Part shown: piece by piece, positions 1 through 8,784 of the stretch
Position numbering within the stretch: the stretch's first letter is position 1
How the letters are laid out: each line of letters opens with the position of its first letter
NCBI GenBank assembly: GCA_035765895.1
Contig: DASTWL010000002.1
Span: 1-41,550 of the forward strand
DNA length: 41,550 nucleotides
Origin: Verrucomicrobiia bacterium
GTDB taxonomy: Bacteria > Verrucomicrobiota > Verrucomicrobiia > Limisphaerales > DSYF01
Direction of reading: 5' to 3'
Notes under the pieces: generated by a model
Told to the model about the DNA's origin: nothing
Database searches by the model: none
The model's input: only the letters and a program-made list of their open reading frames with translations
Translations under genes and position numbers: made by a program

Positions 1-807
1 AAATCCACCCTGCTGAACGCGCTCGTTGGGACGAAAGTCTCGATCGTGACACCGCGCCCGCAAACCACCCGCGAGGCCATTCACGGCGTGGTGAACCGGC
101 CGGAGGGGCAGATTGTGTTTGTGGACACGCCGGGATTCTTCAAGACGCACGCGAGCGCCCTGGTGGAAACGCTGCACAAACGCGCCAAGGAAGCGCTGGC
201 TGACGTGGATGTGATCGTGCACGTGGCGGACCCGACCCGGCCGATTGGCGAGGAGGACGAAATTGTCCTCGCGGTTTTGGCGAAGCAATCCAAGCCCAAG
301 ATTCTCTGTTTGAACAAGACGGACGTGCCGTATCGGCGTTACCGCAGTCCGTGGTTCATGAAGCAGAACGATTACGCGGCGGTGGTGGAAGTTTCGGCCA
401 TTGACCGGCAAAACCTTGCGGCGTTGACCGACGCCATCATCCAGCAACTGCCTGTCGGGCCGGCGTTGTATCCGCCCGAGCAGGTCAGCAATGCCACGCG
501 GGAGTTCACCTTTGCCGAAGTGATTCGCGAGCAGATCTATCTCCAGACCGGCGAAGAGGTGCCTTACCGGACCAGCGTCGAACTGGACGCCATCGAAGAA
601 GCTGTCAGTGAAACCGGAAAGCCGGTTTTACGGGTGAAGGCAACCATCCTCACGCCCAGCGACCGTTACCAACGGATGTTGATTGGCGCCAAGGCCCGCA
701 TGGTGAAGTCCCTGCGGCTGGCCGCGCAGCAACAGTTGCGCAAGCTCACGGGCAAGAAGGTGTCACTCGACCTCGAAGTGCTGGTGGACAAAAAGATGTT
801 GAAGTGA
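1..807 (+). CDS. era: GTPase Era, 5'-truncated by the window edge
   Basis: Era is a Ras-like GTPase with a C-terminal KH domain that binds the 3' end of 16S rRNA during 30S maturation. The frame is open from base 1, beginning at the Walker A lysine (KSTLLNALVG), so about 20 N-terminal residues lie outside the window. G2 (QTTRE), G3 (DTPGF), G4 (NKTD) and G5 (SAI) are visible in order. The last ~80 residues are KH-like, ending GKKVSLDLEVLV as usual for Era. Oddity: the KH GxxG loop, normally like IGKGG, reads IGAKARMVK and lacks the second glycine. The internal GTG at 46 is not the start, because coding similarity continues upstream of it. A strong hairpin terminator follows. Confidence 0.95.
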   Translation, partial: KSTLLNALVGTKVSIVTPRPQTTREAIHGVVNRPEGQIVFVDTPGFFKTHASALVETLHKRAKEALADVDVIVHVADPTRPIGEEDEIVLAVLAKQSKPKILCLNKTDVPYRRYRSPWFMKQNDYAAVVEVSAIDRQNLAALTDAIIQQLPVGPALYPPEQVSNATREFTFAEVIREQIYLQTGEEVPYRTSVELDAIEEAVSETGKPVLRVKATILTPSDRYQRMLIGAKARMVKSLRLAAQQQLRKLTGKKVSLDLEVLVDKKMLK

Positions 808-836
808 GGCGCTGAGCCGGTCGCGCCGGAAAACAA

Positions 837-865
837 AAAGGCCAGCCCGACGCGGGCTGGCCTTT
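837..865. terminator. Bidirectional rho-independent terminator between era and the YlbF-like gene
   Basis: A perfect inverted repeat, GGCCAGCCCG at 840-849 and CGGGCTGGCC at 853-862, encloses a 3-nt loop and is flanked by AAA on the left and TTT on the right. The A-rich left flank and T-rich right flank let it work in both directions. It sits between convergent genes, 30 bp after the era stop and about 20 bp beyond the stop of the minus-strand gene. Confidence 0.9.
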
Positions 866-883
866 GTTTGTCGGAAAGGTCTT

Positions 884-1378
884 TCAGTGGCTGCAGCCAC
901 AGCCACCATGGCTGTGTTCGTGGCCGTGAGCATGATCATGGTCGTGGTCATGATCGCCACCACAGCAATCGCCGTCGCCGTGACCGCCGCAGCAGCCGCC
1001 TTGCTCAAAATCCTCCGCCTTGGGCAACCGGCCCAGTTCGATGGTCTTGGAAACGTAGTCCTGGATCGTGTCGCGCAGCCCGTGCAATTCCTCCTGGGCA
1101 TCGATGAATCCGCGCGCCACGGGATTGGCGAGCAGGGCATCGCGGCTTTGCTCGAAATCCGTGATTTCCTCACCGCTCAAGGGCAGCGACTGGTGCTGCT
1201 TTTCGTGCAGCGCGCGGCCTTTGCGCATGACGGTTTCATACTGGTTGCGCGCGGCTTCGTCGCCCATGAAGGCGTCGATCCGCTGGCGCATCGTGCGCAT
1301 GGTGGACTGGTTCAGAATGGTCTGGCAAAGGTCCTGGGTTTTTTGCAGGACGACCGGGTCTTGAGCGATGGCTGACAT
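884..1378 (-). CDS. YlbF/YmcA-family protein with a His/Cys-rich metal-binding tail
   Basis: 164 residues. Residues ~1-125 are a soluble helical domain resembling the YlbF/YmcA family (Com_YlbF), which in Bacillus acts with YmcA and YaaT and influences RNase Y; its role in this lineage is unknown. The last ~40 residues are low-complexity, with three Cys pairs (CC, CC, CGC) and about ten His in a DHDHDHDH-type stretch, ending GCGCSH. Such a tail should bind Zn, Ni or Cu. I chose the ATG at 1376-1378 (MSAIAQD) because the longer frame upstream is compositionally different and unlike the family; an AGAAG-type weak ribosome site lies just before it. Family assignment is moderately sure. The tail is seen directly; its function is inferred. 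Confidence 0.75.
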   Translation of the reverse strand: MSAIAQDPVVLQKTQDLCQTILNQSTMRTMRQRIDAFMGDEAARNQYETVMRKGRALHEKQHQSLPLSGEEITDFEQSRDALLANPVARGFIDAQEELHGLRDTIQDYVSKTIELGRLPKAEDFEQGGCCGGHGDGDCCGGDHDHDHDHAHGHEHSHGGCGCSH

Positions 1379-1570
1379 GTTCTTCTTTGGTTTTGGCGGC
1401 CCGGTGACGGGGCGAACGAATGCTCCGGCGCGGCCGCGGCGGGATAGTTCCACAGCTTGCCGGCGAATGCAAATGCGCGTTTTGCCGCGCTTGTCGGGCC
1501 GGGTTAAATACCTCATTTTCAAGCGGTGCATGCCGCTTCTTCCTCAGCCGCAACCGCCCGTGCCCAAGGA

Positions 1571-3136
1571 ATGCCGGTTTTTCGCGTTGGTCTGAGGCTG
1601 ATGCTGGCCGGGTGGCTGTTGGTCGGCGTTTGTCCAGGTCCGGTGCATGCCGCCGGGACCAACGCGTTCTTCCGGATTTGCGTGGTCGATTCCGCCACTG
1701 GACGGGGCGTGCCGTTGGTGGAGCTGCGAACCGTGAGCCAGGTGCGTTACTACACCGACAGCGCCGGCCTGGTGGCTTTCGCCGAGCCTGGCCTGATGGG
1801 GCGCGACGTTTGGTTTCACGTGTGGAGCCACGGCTATGAATTTCCCCGCGACGGCTTTGGCAATGCCGGTGTGCGTTTGCGGCCCGAGCCCGGCGGCCGG
1901 GCCGAAATCAAACTGAAGCGGATCAACATTGCCGAACGGCTGTATCGCATCACCGGCGAGGGCATCTACCGCGACACCGTATTGCTGGGCGAACCTGCGC
2001 CCATCGCTGAACCGGTCTTGAACGGCGACGTCGTGGGGCAGGATTCATCGGTCCCTGCATTGTATCACGGACACATCTACTGGTTCTGGGGGGACACCTC
2101 CCGGGCGGAGTATCCGCTGGGTAATTTTGCCACTGCGGGCGCCACCTCCGAACTGCCGGACCACGGCGGGCTTTCCCCATCGCAGGGCGTCAACCTTCAC
2201 TATTTCACCGACGCCAACGGTTTCAGCCGCGGCATGGCGCCCGTTGCCGGCGGCGGTCCGGTTTGGATCGAGCAGCCGGTGGTCGTGACGAATGCCGGCC
2301 GCGAAGTGATGGTAACGCATTACCGTCGCATGAAAAATCTCGGCACCAAAGTCGAACAGGGATTGATGATTTTCGACGATGCCCGGGAGCAGTTTGTAAA
2401 GGTCCGGGAGGAGGACTTGCGGGAAAGCTGGCGGTTCATTGCCGGGCGACCGTTTGAGTGGCGGGACGCGGGCACAAACTATTTTGTTTTCGCCCGTCCG
2501 TTCGCCACGGTGCGGGTCAAGGCCGACCTGGCCAGCGTCACGAATCCGGCGAGCTATCAGGCATTCACATGCCTCGCTCCCGACAGCACGCCGGCGCAGC
2601 CGCGCATTGGGCGCGACGCGCAGGACCATGTCGTTTGGAACTGGCAGAACAGGCATCCACCATTGACCCAGAAGGCGGAGCGTGAACTCGTTCGGCGCGG
2701 GCGGCTGCGGCCCGACGAGGCGCGCTATCAGTTGATCGATGTCGATTCGGGCGACCCGGTCGAAATGCAGCACGCCTCAATTCATTGGAACGCCTTTCGC
2801 CAGTGCTGGATTCTGATTGGCGTGCAAATCGGCGGGCGCTCCCATTTGGGCGAAGTCTGGTATGCCGAAGCGACGAGCCCGCTCGGTCCCTGGCGCCAGG
2901 CGAAGCGCATCGTGACCCACGAGAAGTATTCGTTCTACAATCCGGCGCAGCTGCCGTTCTTTGATGAGGCCGGCGGCCGTTACGTTTACTTCGAGGGCAC
3001 TTACAGCCACACCTTCTCCGGCAATGACCAGCCCACGCCGCGCTACGATTACAACCAGCTCATGTATCGCCTCGATCTGGCCGACCCGCGCCTGCGCTTT
3101 CCAACGGTTGAACAGGGAAACTCAAATTCCCGTTGA
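1571..3136 (+). CDS. Secreted beta-propeller-like protein of unknown function
   Basis: About 521 residues. A signal peptide is evident (RLMLAGWLLVGVCPGPVHA, then AG). After a ~100-residue N-terminal beta-rich region, repeated YWFWGD, WIEQPVVV, YNPAQLPFF and YVYFEGTYSHTFSG segments resemble five-bladed propeller glycoside hydrolases and the DUF4185-type proteins common in Verrucomicrobiota and Planctomycetota. I cannot identify catalytic acids with confidence, so no enzyme activity is claimed. The start is uncertain: ATG 1571 is preceded directly by AAGGA, and the frame also opens at ATG 1526. The gene is followed after 50 bp by a sugar kinase on the same strand, so a role in carbohydrate use is possible but unproven. 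Confidence 0.65.
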   Translation: MPVFRVGLRLMLAGWLLVGVCPGPVHAAGTNAFFRICVVDSATGRGVPLVELRTVSQVRYYTDSAGLVAFAEPGLMGRDVWFHVWSHGYEFPRDGFGNAGVRLRPEPGGRAEIKLKRINIAERLYRITGEGIYRDTVLLGEPAPIAEPVLNGDVVGQDSSVPALYHGHIYWFWGDTSRAEYPLGNFATAGATSELPDHGGLSPSQGVNLHYFTDANGFSRGMAPVAGGGPVWIEQPVVVTNAGREVMVTHYRRMKNLGTKVEQGLMIFDDAREQFVKVREEDLRESWRFIAGRPFEWRDAGTNYFVFARPFATVRVKADLASVTNPASYQAFTCLAPDSTPAQPRIGRDAQDHVVWNWQNRHPPLTQKAERELVRRGRLRPDEARYQLIDVDSGDPVEMQHASIHWNAFRQCWILIGVQIGGRSHLGEVWYAEATSPLGPWRQAKRIVTHEKYSFYNPAQLPFFDEAGGRYVYFEGTYSHTFSGNDQPTPRYDYNQLMYRLDLADPRLRFPTVEQGNSNSR

Positions 3137-3186
3137 GTTCGCGCGGGTTTGGCGCACCATGCGCGGACCATTCAGGAACGAACACC

Positions 3187-4287
3187 ATGGCGACACTGCA
3201 AATCCGACCGGCCGGCTCCTGCGAATACGACGAGCTTTCCCTCGGCGAAATCATGCTGCGCCTTGACCCCGGCGAGGGCCGCATCCGCACCGCGCGCGAA
3301 TTCCGCGTCTGGGAAGGCGGCGGCGAATACAACGTGGCGCGTGGTCTGCGCCGGTGCTTCGGACTCCGGACGGCCGTGGCGACCGCGTTTGCGGACAACG
3401 ACGTGGGCCGGCTGCTCGAGGACTTCATCCTGCAGGGCGGGGTGGCCACCGACTTCATCAAATGGCTGCCCTTCGATGGCGTCGGGCGCAGCGTGCGCAA
3501 CGGCCTCAATTTCACGGAGCGCGGTTTCGGCGTGCGCGGGGCCTTGGGCGTGTCCGACCGCGGGCTCAGCGCGGCGTCACAACTCAAGCCGGGTGATTTC
3601 GACTGGGACCACATTTTCGGCACGCTCGGGGTGCGCTGGCTGCACACGGGCGGCATCTTCGCCGCCTTGAGCGACACCACGCCGCAACTCGTGATCGAGT
3701 GCGTCAAGAAGGCCAAGGAGCACGGCACCGTGGTCAGTTACGATTTGAACTACCGTCCGTCGCTCTGGAAATCCATTGGCGGCCAGGCGCGCGCGCAGGA
3801 GGTGAACAAGGAAATCGCGCGCTACGTGGACGTGATGATCGGCAACGAGGAGGACTTCACCGCCTGTCTTGGCTTTCACGTCGAAGGCGCCGATGAGAAT
3901 TTGCTGCACATCGACGTGACGGCGTTTCAGCGCATGATTGAAACGGTCATCAAGGAATACCCGAACTTCAAGGCCACCGCCACCACGCTGCGCGCCGCCA
4001 AGACCGCGACCGTCAATGATTGGGGCGCGATTGCGTGGCATGACGGCAAATTTTACGAGAGCCGCCCTTATCCGGATCTGGAAATCCTCGACCGCGTCGG
4101 CGGTGGCGACAGTTTTGCGTCCGGCTTCATTTACGGGATGATGACCACCGGCCATGCGCAGGCGGCGGTTGACTACGGGGCCGCCCACGGCGCGCTGGCG
4201 ATGACCACTCCCGGAGACACCAGCATGGCGAACCTCGCCGAGGTTGAGAAGTTGGTGAGGGGCGGCGGGGCGCGCGTGCAGCGTTGA
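3187..4287 (+). CDS. PfkB-family sugar kinase, 2-keto-3-deoxygluconate kinase-like
   Basis: 366 residues in the ribokinase/PfkB fold, a cytoplasmic ATP-dependent sugar kinase. The N-terminal substrate motif (GEIMLRLDPGEGRI, then GGGEYNVARGL) resembles KDG kinases. The C-terminal PfkB signature DRVGGGDSFASGF lies at about residues 301-313, with its Asp as the catalytic base. NEED (GNEEDF) corresponds to the Mg/ATP region. ATG 3187 was chosen because AGGAACG lies at good spacing upstream; the longer frame from 3133 overlaps the previous stop. The exact sugar cannot be read from sequence. KDG fits best, with fructose or another aldonate derivative as alternatives. Confidence 0.85.
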   Translation: MATLQIRPAGSCEYDELSLGEIMLRLDPGEGRIRTAREFRVWEGGGEYNVARGLRRCFGLRTAVATAFADNDVGRLLEDFILQGGVATDFIKWLPFDGVGRSVRNGLNFTERGFGVRGALGVSDRGLSAASQLKPGDFDWDHIFGTLGVRWLHTGGIFAALSDTTPQLVIECVKKAKEHGTVVSYDLNYRPSLWKSIGGQARAQEVNKEIARYVDVMIGNEEDFTACLGFHVEGADENLLHIDVTAFQRMIETVIKEYPNFKATATTLRAAKTATVNDWGAIAWHDGKFYESRPYPDLEILDRVGGGDSFASGFIYGMMTTGHAQAAVDYGAAHGALAMTTPGDTSMANLAEVEKLVRGGGARVQR

Positions 4288-4376
4288 CGTTTTCGCGCCG
4301 GCATTGCGCCTTGGTTGGAGGAGACGACTTGCGCTGCGCTGGCAGTTGAGGCCGGCGCCACGAACAAATTTCAACT

Positions 4377-4712
4377 TCACGCGGCGGCGCGCTTTTCCAT
4401 TTCCGGCGGCGCGTAAAGAAAGCAACCGCAATGCGGGCAGCTGTGAATTTGTTCTGTGGCCCAGTGGATGTGGAGCACTTGCGAAGGGGTCAGCTTAAGG
4501 TGGCAATTCCCGCAGGCCCCGGATTCGGTGAGGGCTGCGACGGGCGAGCGGCCGTGGTGAAGCAGATGTTCAAAGTGCCGCCGCAGGTCGGCGGGCAGCC
4601 GGTGCCGGACCTTTTTGATTTCCGCTTCCTGAATCCGCTGCAACCGGCGCGGCACGGCGGGTTGCCGGAGCAGGGCTTGCAGTTGAAGCATGTTTTGCAG
4701 CGCCTTGTGCAT
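4377..4712 (-). CDS. Small C4 zinc-ribbon protein
   Basis: 111 residues. The N-terminal half is helical and basic. The C-terminal half has a zinc ribbon with two CxxC knuckles: CGNC (in SGACGNCHLKL) and CPHC (in HSCPHCGCFLY). This is the pattern of the C4-type zinc ribbon family (zf-RING_7/DUF164-like), although these proteins usually carry a longer N-terminal coiled coil, so this is a short member. The ATG at 4710-4712 is preceded by AGGGTGAGG, a good ribosome-binding site. The partner nucleic acid or protein is unknown. It may be cotranscribed with the TIM-barrel gene, which ends 87 bp upstream. Confidence 0.7.
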   Translation of the reverse strand: MHKALQNMLQLQALLRQPAVPRRLQRIQEAEIKKVRHRLPADLRRHFEHLLHHGRSPVAALTESGACGNCHLKLTPSQVLHIHWATEQIHSCPHCGCFLYAPPEMEKRAAA

Positions 4713-4798
4713 GCCTCACCCTGCCACAACGCCGGCCATCGTGCAGGCTGCGCCGGGCTATGTGCCTGCCCTGCACGCAAATCAGGCGCCAGGGTGGA

Positions 4799-5695
4799 TT
4801 ACACGTCGCAAATGAGCACGCCCTGCTTGAGCGACGCGAGGGCGTCGGGGCGCCTGGGCACGAACTCCTGGGCCACGTAGCCCTTGTAGCCGGTGTCCAC
4901 GATGGCCTGCATGATGCGCGGGTAATGCAGTTCCTGGGTCTCGTCAATTTCGCCCCGGCCCGGCACGCCGCCGGTGTGGTAATGGTCGAAGTATTGGTGG
5001 TTCTCCCGGATGGTGTCGCACACGTCGCCATCCATGATCTGCATGTGGAAAATGTCGTAGAGCAGCTTGAACCGCTCCGAGCTGATGCGCTTGACCAGTT
5101 CCACGCCCCACGCCACATGGTCGCATTGGTAATCCTTGTGGCTGCGCTTGCTGTTCAGCAGTTCCATGCACAAGGTCACCTTCAGCTTTTCCGCGAGCGG
5201 CAGGATGCGCTTGAGGCCCGTTTCGCAGTTGTCCAATCCCTTGTCGTCGGCGAGTCCGTCGCGGTTCCCCGAGAAGCAGATCAGCCGTTCGAAACCCGCG
5301 TCGGCCGTTTCCTGGAGGCGCTTTTCATAGGCCTGCACCAGCTTGTCGTGATGTTCAATGCGGTTGAACGCCTTGCCGATGCCGCCCAAACCATCGATGA
5401 CCGGGAAGCTGACCATGGAGCAGGTCAGCCCATGCTTTTTGACCGTGGCGAATTCATCCGGATTGAGCAGGTCGATCGCCACCAGCCCGATTTCCTTGCC
5501 CGCCACACACAGGTCGTCGAGCGAAATCTTGCCGTAGCACCAGCGGCACGCGCTGTGATTGATGCGGCCCTTGAGCTTGGTGGGCGCGGGTGATTCGGCC
5601 CGGGCCAGTTGGGGCAGGGCGGTGGTGGCGGCGGCCACGGCGGCGCTGCCGGCAATTTTGCGGATGGCGGAGCGGCGGGACATGGTGGATTGCAT
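4799..5695 (-). CDS. Tat-exported xylose isomerase-like TIM barrel (hydroxypyruvate isomerase-type)
   Basis: 298 residues. The N-terminus carries a twin-arginine signal (SRRSAIRKIAG, hydrophobic Ala-rich core, cleavage near ARAES), so the enzyme should be folded in the cytoplasm and exported. The rest is an AP-endonuclease-2/xylose-isomerase TIM barrel. The expected metal ligands are present: Glu in LCMELLN, Asp and His in LLYDIFHMQ, His in FDHYHTGGVPGR and Glu in VAQEFVP, an arrangement typical of the Hyi/hydroxypyruvate isomerase group. Start ATG 5695 has AAGGA seven bases upstream; the longer frame to 5872 is rejected. Exported sugar isomerase/epimerase relatives are common in Verrucomicrobiota and Planctomycetota. 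The substrate is unknown. Confidence 0.85.
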   Translation of the reverse strand: MQSTMSRRSAIRKIAGSAAVAAATTALPQLARAESPAPTKLKGRINHSACRWCYGKISLDDLCVAGKEIGLVAIDLLNPDEFATVKKHGLTCSMVSFPVIDGLGGIGKAFNRIEHHDKLVQAYEKRLQETADAGFERLICFSGNRDGLADDKGLDNCETGLKRILPLAEKLKVTLCMELLNSKRSHKDYQCDHVAWGVELVKRISSERFKLLYDIFHMQIMDGDVCDTIRENHQYFDHYHTGGVPGRGEIDETQELHYPRIMQAIVDTGYKGYVAQEFVPRRPDALASLKQGVLICDV

Positions 5696-5859
5696 GGCCA
5701 ATCCTTTAGCAGGACAGCCGGGGAATGCACGCAAATTGGGCGCGGATGATTCGCCGGCCGTTGCGAAACGGCGGTTGCGACGCCCGCGGTGATTTGCCAA
5801 GTTCGGTGGCCGGCCAAAACCTTCCGGACCAGCCGAACTGGGATGCAGACACCGCGAAA

Positions 5860-7242
5860 ATGAAACTTCCAACTACTGTTCTTACGATGGCTATTGGCCT
5901 GTTGTGGGCGTGGTCCGCGGCGGCGCAGTCCAATGAAGCCTTGCTCAACAAGCTCGTTGAGAAGGGCATTTTGACCACGGACGAAGCGAAGCAGCTCAAG
6001 GCCGAATCAGAGCACCCCGCCGCGACGGCCTTCACCGCCAAGGCGGGCATGCCGCCGTGGGTCACGGCCTTCAAACTCGGTGGCGATTTTCGTGGCCGCT
6101 TTGATGACATTCTGCCCGACAATCAGGCGGGCGTTGACCGGTTGCGATGGCGCTACCGGATTCGCTTCGGATTCGTGGCGACGTTGCAGGACGACTTCGA
6201 GGTGGGCTTTCGGCTTGCTTCCGGCGACATGGACAGCGCCCTGGCCGCCGGGGCGAGTCCGTTGTCACCCAACCAGACCCTGCAGAACAACGGCTCCAAA
6301 AAGGGCGTCCTGATTGACCAGGTTTACGGGCGATGGATGCCCCTGCACACCGGGGCTTGGAAAGGTGACGTGGCGTTTGGGAAGCTGCCCGAGCCCTTTG
6401 TATTTTCCGAAATTGGCCTGGGCATCGATCCAGATTACTCGCCCGAGGGTGGTGCGCTGCAGTTGCAATACGAGCTGCGTCAGGGCCAAACCTTGCGCTG
6501 GATCAACGGCGGTTTCGTGCTCGATGAGATTTCACTGTCCAGCCACGATCCGTTCCTGCTTGGCAGCCAGTTGCGGTGGGAATCGCAATGGGCTTCGCAG
6601 TGGTCGTCGTCCCTGGGGCTGATGGTTTTTTCGTTTGCCAATGTGGACGAATTGAGCAACGGGGCGGTGCCCAACATGAACACGGGCAACTGGCGCGTGC
6701 TTCCCGCCGGCAGCGTCAGCGCGGCGGCGGCGGTTCCGCAGTTCAAGTTCAACCCCGTGCTGGCGGATGCCGCAATCACCTGGCGGGCCGCTCAAGTGCC
6801 GTGGTCTGCGGGGCCGTTTCCCGTCACGCTGGTGGGCACGTATTTGAACAATCCCGCGGCCCCCGCGAGCGCCGACAACTTCGGCTGGTCGGCGGGACTG
6901 GTCCTCGGCCGGACCGGCAAAAAGGGCACATGGGAGCTTTCCTATGAATACAAATGGCTTGGCGCAAATGCCATCTGGGAAGAGGTGGTGGACGACGATT
7001 TTGGCGGCTACTGGGCTTCCACGAGCGGATTGAACTTTGGCGTGAACGACGCACCCGGCTACTACACTGGCACCAACGTGCGCGGGCACATCGTGAGGCT
7101 GGCCTATTCCCCCTACGATTCTTTGACGCTCAGTGTGAAGTGGTATCTTACCGGCCTCATCAATGAACCGACGGTGAATGGCGGGACCGACCCCGCAAGC
7201 CTGGTTAACCGGGTCCAGGTTGACGCGCTCTGGCGGTTTTAG
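5860..7242 (+). CDS. Putative outer-membrane porin, tandem copy 1
   Basis: 460 residues. Signal peptide MKLPTTVLTMAIGLLWAWSAAAQ, then a short helical module (LLNKLVEKGILTTDEAKQL), then an aromatic-rich beta-barrel region ending in a terminal Phe (VDALWRF), the usual outer-membrane insertion signal. It belongs to the putative porin family (Porin_5-like). It is a clear paralogue of the next gene: shared segments include LNKLV-KGILT-EAK, FKL-GDFRGR, DPDYSPEGGALQ/DPDYTPEGGALQ and SSHDP-LLG. ATG 5860 gives a normal signal peptide; the frame opens earlier at 5725 but there it lies in the divergent promoter region. Solute specificity is unknown. Confidence 0.8.
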   Translation: MKLPTTVLTMAIGLLWAWSAAAQSNEALLNKLVEKGILTTDEAKQLKAESEHPAATAFTAKAGMPPWVTAFKLGGDFRGRFDDILPDNQAGVDRLRWRYRIRFGFVATLQDDFEVGFRLASGDMDSALAAGASPLSPNQTLQNNGSKKGVLIDQVYGRWMPLHTGAWKGDVAFGKLPEPFVFSEIGLGIDPDYSPEGGALQLQYELRQGQTLRWINGGFVLDEISLSSHDPFLLGSQLRWESQWASQWSSSLGLMVFSFANVDELSNGAVPNMNTGNWRVLPAGSVSAAAAVPQFKFNPVLADAAITWRAAQVPWSAGPFPVTLVGTYLNNPAAPASADNFGWSAGLVLGRTGKKGTWELSYEYKWLGANAIWEEVVDDDFGGYWASTSGLNFGVNDAPGYYTGTNVRGHIVRLAYSPYDSLTLSVKWYLTGLINEPTVNGGTDPASLVNRVQVDALWRF

Positions 7243-7380
7243 CTTCGTCCAGCGGAGCCGCGCCGGGCCGGAGGCCGCGTGCGGACGACGCGGAACAGCA
7301 TTGTCCAAGCCAGACTCCGTGAAATCCGGCCAGTGACCGAACTTGATCGCTGCCAATCCGAGATTTTCAAGGCGGGATCC

Positions 7381-7398
7381 TTGTCACCGAATTGTCAC
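7381..7398 (+). promoter_or_regulatory. PHO box (PhoB-type direct repeat) upstream of porin-pst operon
   Basis: Two identical heptamers, TTGTCAC at 7381-7387 and TTGTCAC at 7392-7398, are separated by CGAA, giving an 11-bp period. This is the architecture of a PhoB box (consensus close to CTGTCAT N4 CTGTCAT). A TGTAAC hexamer at 7415-7420 could be the -10. The box lies 61 bp before the porin ATG at the head of the phosphate uptake cluster, which strongly supports phosphate-starvation control. Motif and position are seen; binding is inferred. Confidence 0.8.
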
Positions 7399-7458
7399 AA
7401 TGCCGCCGCATGGGTGTAACACGCCCGTCACAGTGTGTCCGTGCAACGCAATACTTGC

Positions 7459-8730
7459 ATGAAACACACCATGACCAAATACACGAAACTCGCACTGACC
7501 GCCGCCGGCGTCGCCGCCTCCGTGGCCTGCGCCAACAAGGCAACGGCCCAGTCGGATGACGCGCTGCTCAACAAGCTCGTTCAAAAGGGCATCCTGACCG
7601 AGGCCGAAGCCAAGGACTTGAGCAAGGAGAACGACAGGGAGTTTTCCAAGAACCTGTCTGCCAATCTCGGCTTGCCCGCCTGGGTGAGCTCGTTCAAGTT
7701 GAACGGCGATTTCCGCGGCCGGCTCGATTACCTCGGCTCGGACAACTCGGCGTTTACGGATCGTTACCGGCTGCGCTACCGCGTGCGCGCGGGCATCACC
7801 GCCAAGCTGCAGGATGATTTTGAAGTGGGCCTGACGCTGGGCAGCGGGGATTCCGGCGGCAACGCGCTGTCGAACAACACGACGCTCGAAAACAACGGCA
7901 CCAAGAAGCCCATCTGGATTGACAAGGCTTACGCGAAATGGACGCCCATTCACGACGGCGAGTGGACCCTCGGCACCACCATCGGCAAGATGGGCAACCC
8001 GTTCCAATTGTCGGCCATGGTGTTTGATCCGGATTACACGCCCGAGGGCGGGGCGCTGCAAGCCGGTTACAAGATCAACGACCAGCACTCGCTCCAGTTC
8101 AACACGGCCGGCTTCGTGGTGGATGAGCTGGGTGGTTCGTCGCACGATCCCTACCTGCTCGGCGCCCAGGCGTTGTGGAATGCCAGGTGGAGTTCCAAGG
8201 TGGACAGCTCTGTGGGCATTGCGGCCTTCGGCCTCGGCAACCGCGCGGGCAATGACGCCGCACTCGCCAACGGCAACACCGGCAACACGCAGAACAACTT
8301 CAATCCCTACGTCCTCAGCGGCAGCGCGACCTACAAGCTGGATCATTTCCCGCTTTTCCCGGGTGAATGCCCGATCAAGCTGGCGGGCGAATATATGGAC
8401 AATCCGGCGGTTTCGAGCAACGGCGAGGGGTATTCGATCGGGGCCACGCTTGGCAAGGCCGGCAAACGCGGCACGTGGGATCTCTCCTACCGCTACCAAC
8501 GCCTGGAGGCGGATGCCTGGTATGAGGGTTTTGTGGACGACGACAACGTCGCCTACAACGGGGGCATGATTCACGGCACCAACATCAAGGGCCACCTCGT
8601 CAAGCTGAACTACGCCCTCACTGATGCGCTGACCTTCACCTTCACCGGCTATTTCAACGATCTCATCAACGCCGGTCCGGCGAACAACGGCGGCACTCAC
8701 ATCATGGCTGATTTGATGTGGAAGTTCTAA
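7459..8730 (+). CDS. Putative phosphate-starvation porin, tandem copy 2, head of pst cluster
   Basis: 423 residues. Signal peptide (KLALTAAGVAASVACANKATAQ), helical LLNKLVQKGILTEAEAKDL module, then an outer-membrane barrel ending MADLMWKF with terminal Phe. It is paralogous to the porin just upstream but shorter. The PHO box 61 bp in front and pstS only 54 bp behind suggest it is cotranscribed with pst and admits phosphate or phosphorylated compounds across the outer membrane, in the role OprP/OprO play elsewhere; this is inference. ATG 7459 was chosen; ATG 7471 (MTKYTKLAL) is equally plausible and would leave the same mature protein. Confidence 0.8.
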   Translation: MKHTMTKYTKLALTAAGVAASVACANKATAQSDDALLNKLVQKGILTEAEAKDLSKENDREFSKNLSANLGLPAWVSSFKLNGDFRGRLDYLGSDNSAFTDRYRLRYRVRAGITAKLQDDFEVGLTLGSGDSGGNALSNNTTLENNGTKKPIWIDKAYAKWTPIHDGEWTLGTTIGKMGNPFQLSAMVFDPDYTPEGGALQAGYKINDQHSLQFNTAGFVVDELGGSSHDPYLLGAQALWNARWSSKVDSSVGIAAFGLGNRAGNDAALANGNTGNTQNNFNPYVLSGSATYKLDHFPLFPGECPIKLAGEYMDNPAVSSNGEGYSIGATLGKAGKRGTWDLSYRYQRLEADAWYEGFVDDDNVAYNGGMIHGTNIKGHLVKLNYALTDALTFTFTGYFNDLINAGPANNGGTHIMADLMWKF

Positions 8731-8784
8731 AGTTTCTCAACTGTAACCTGAATCCCAAATCATTTGTGGTCTAATCCCACGGAC

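Noticed and set aside
7425-7431. Third PHO-like heptamer CCGTCAC 33 bp after the second repeat
   Set aside because: Helically in phase but probably at or beyond the transcription start, and only a partial match; not counted as part of the box.
7384-8700. 438-codon minus-strand frame opposite the second porin
   Set aside because: It is antisense to a clear porin and would run over the PHO box; composition is typical of a shadow frame.
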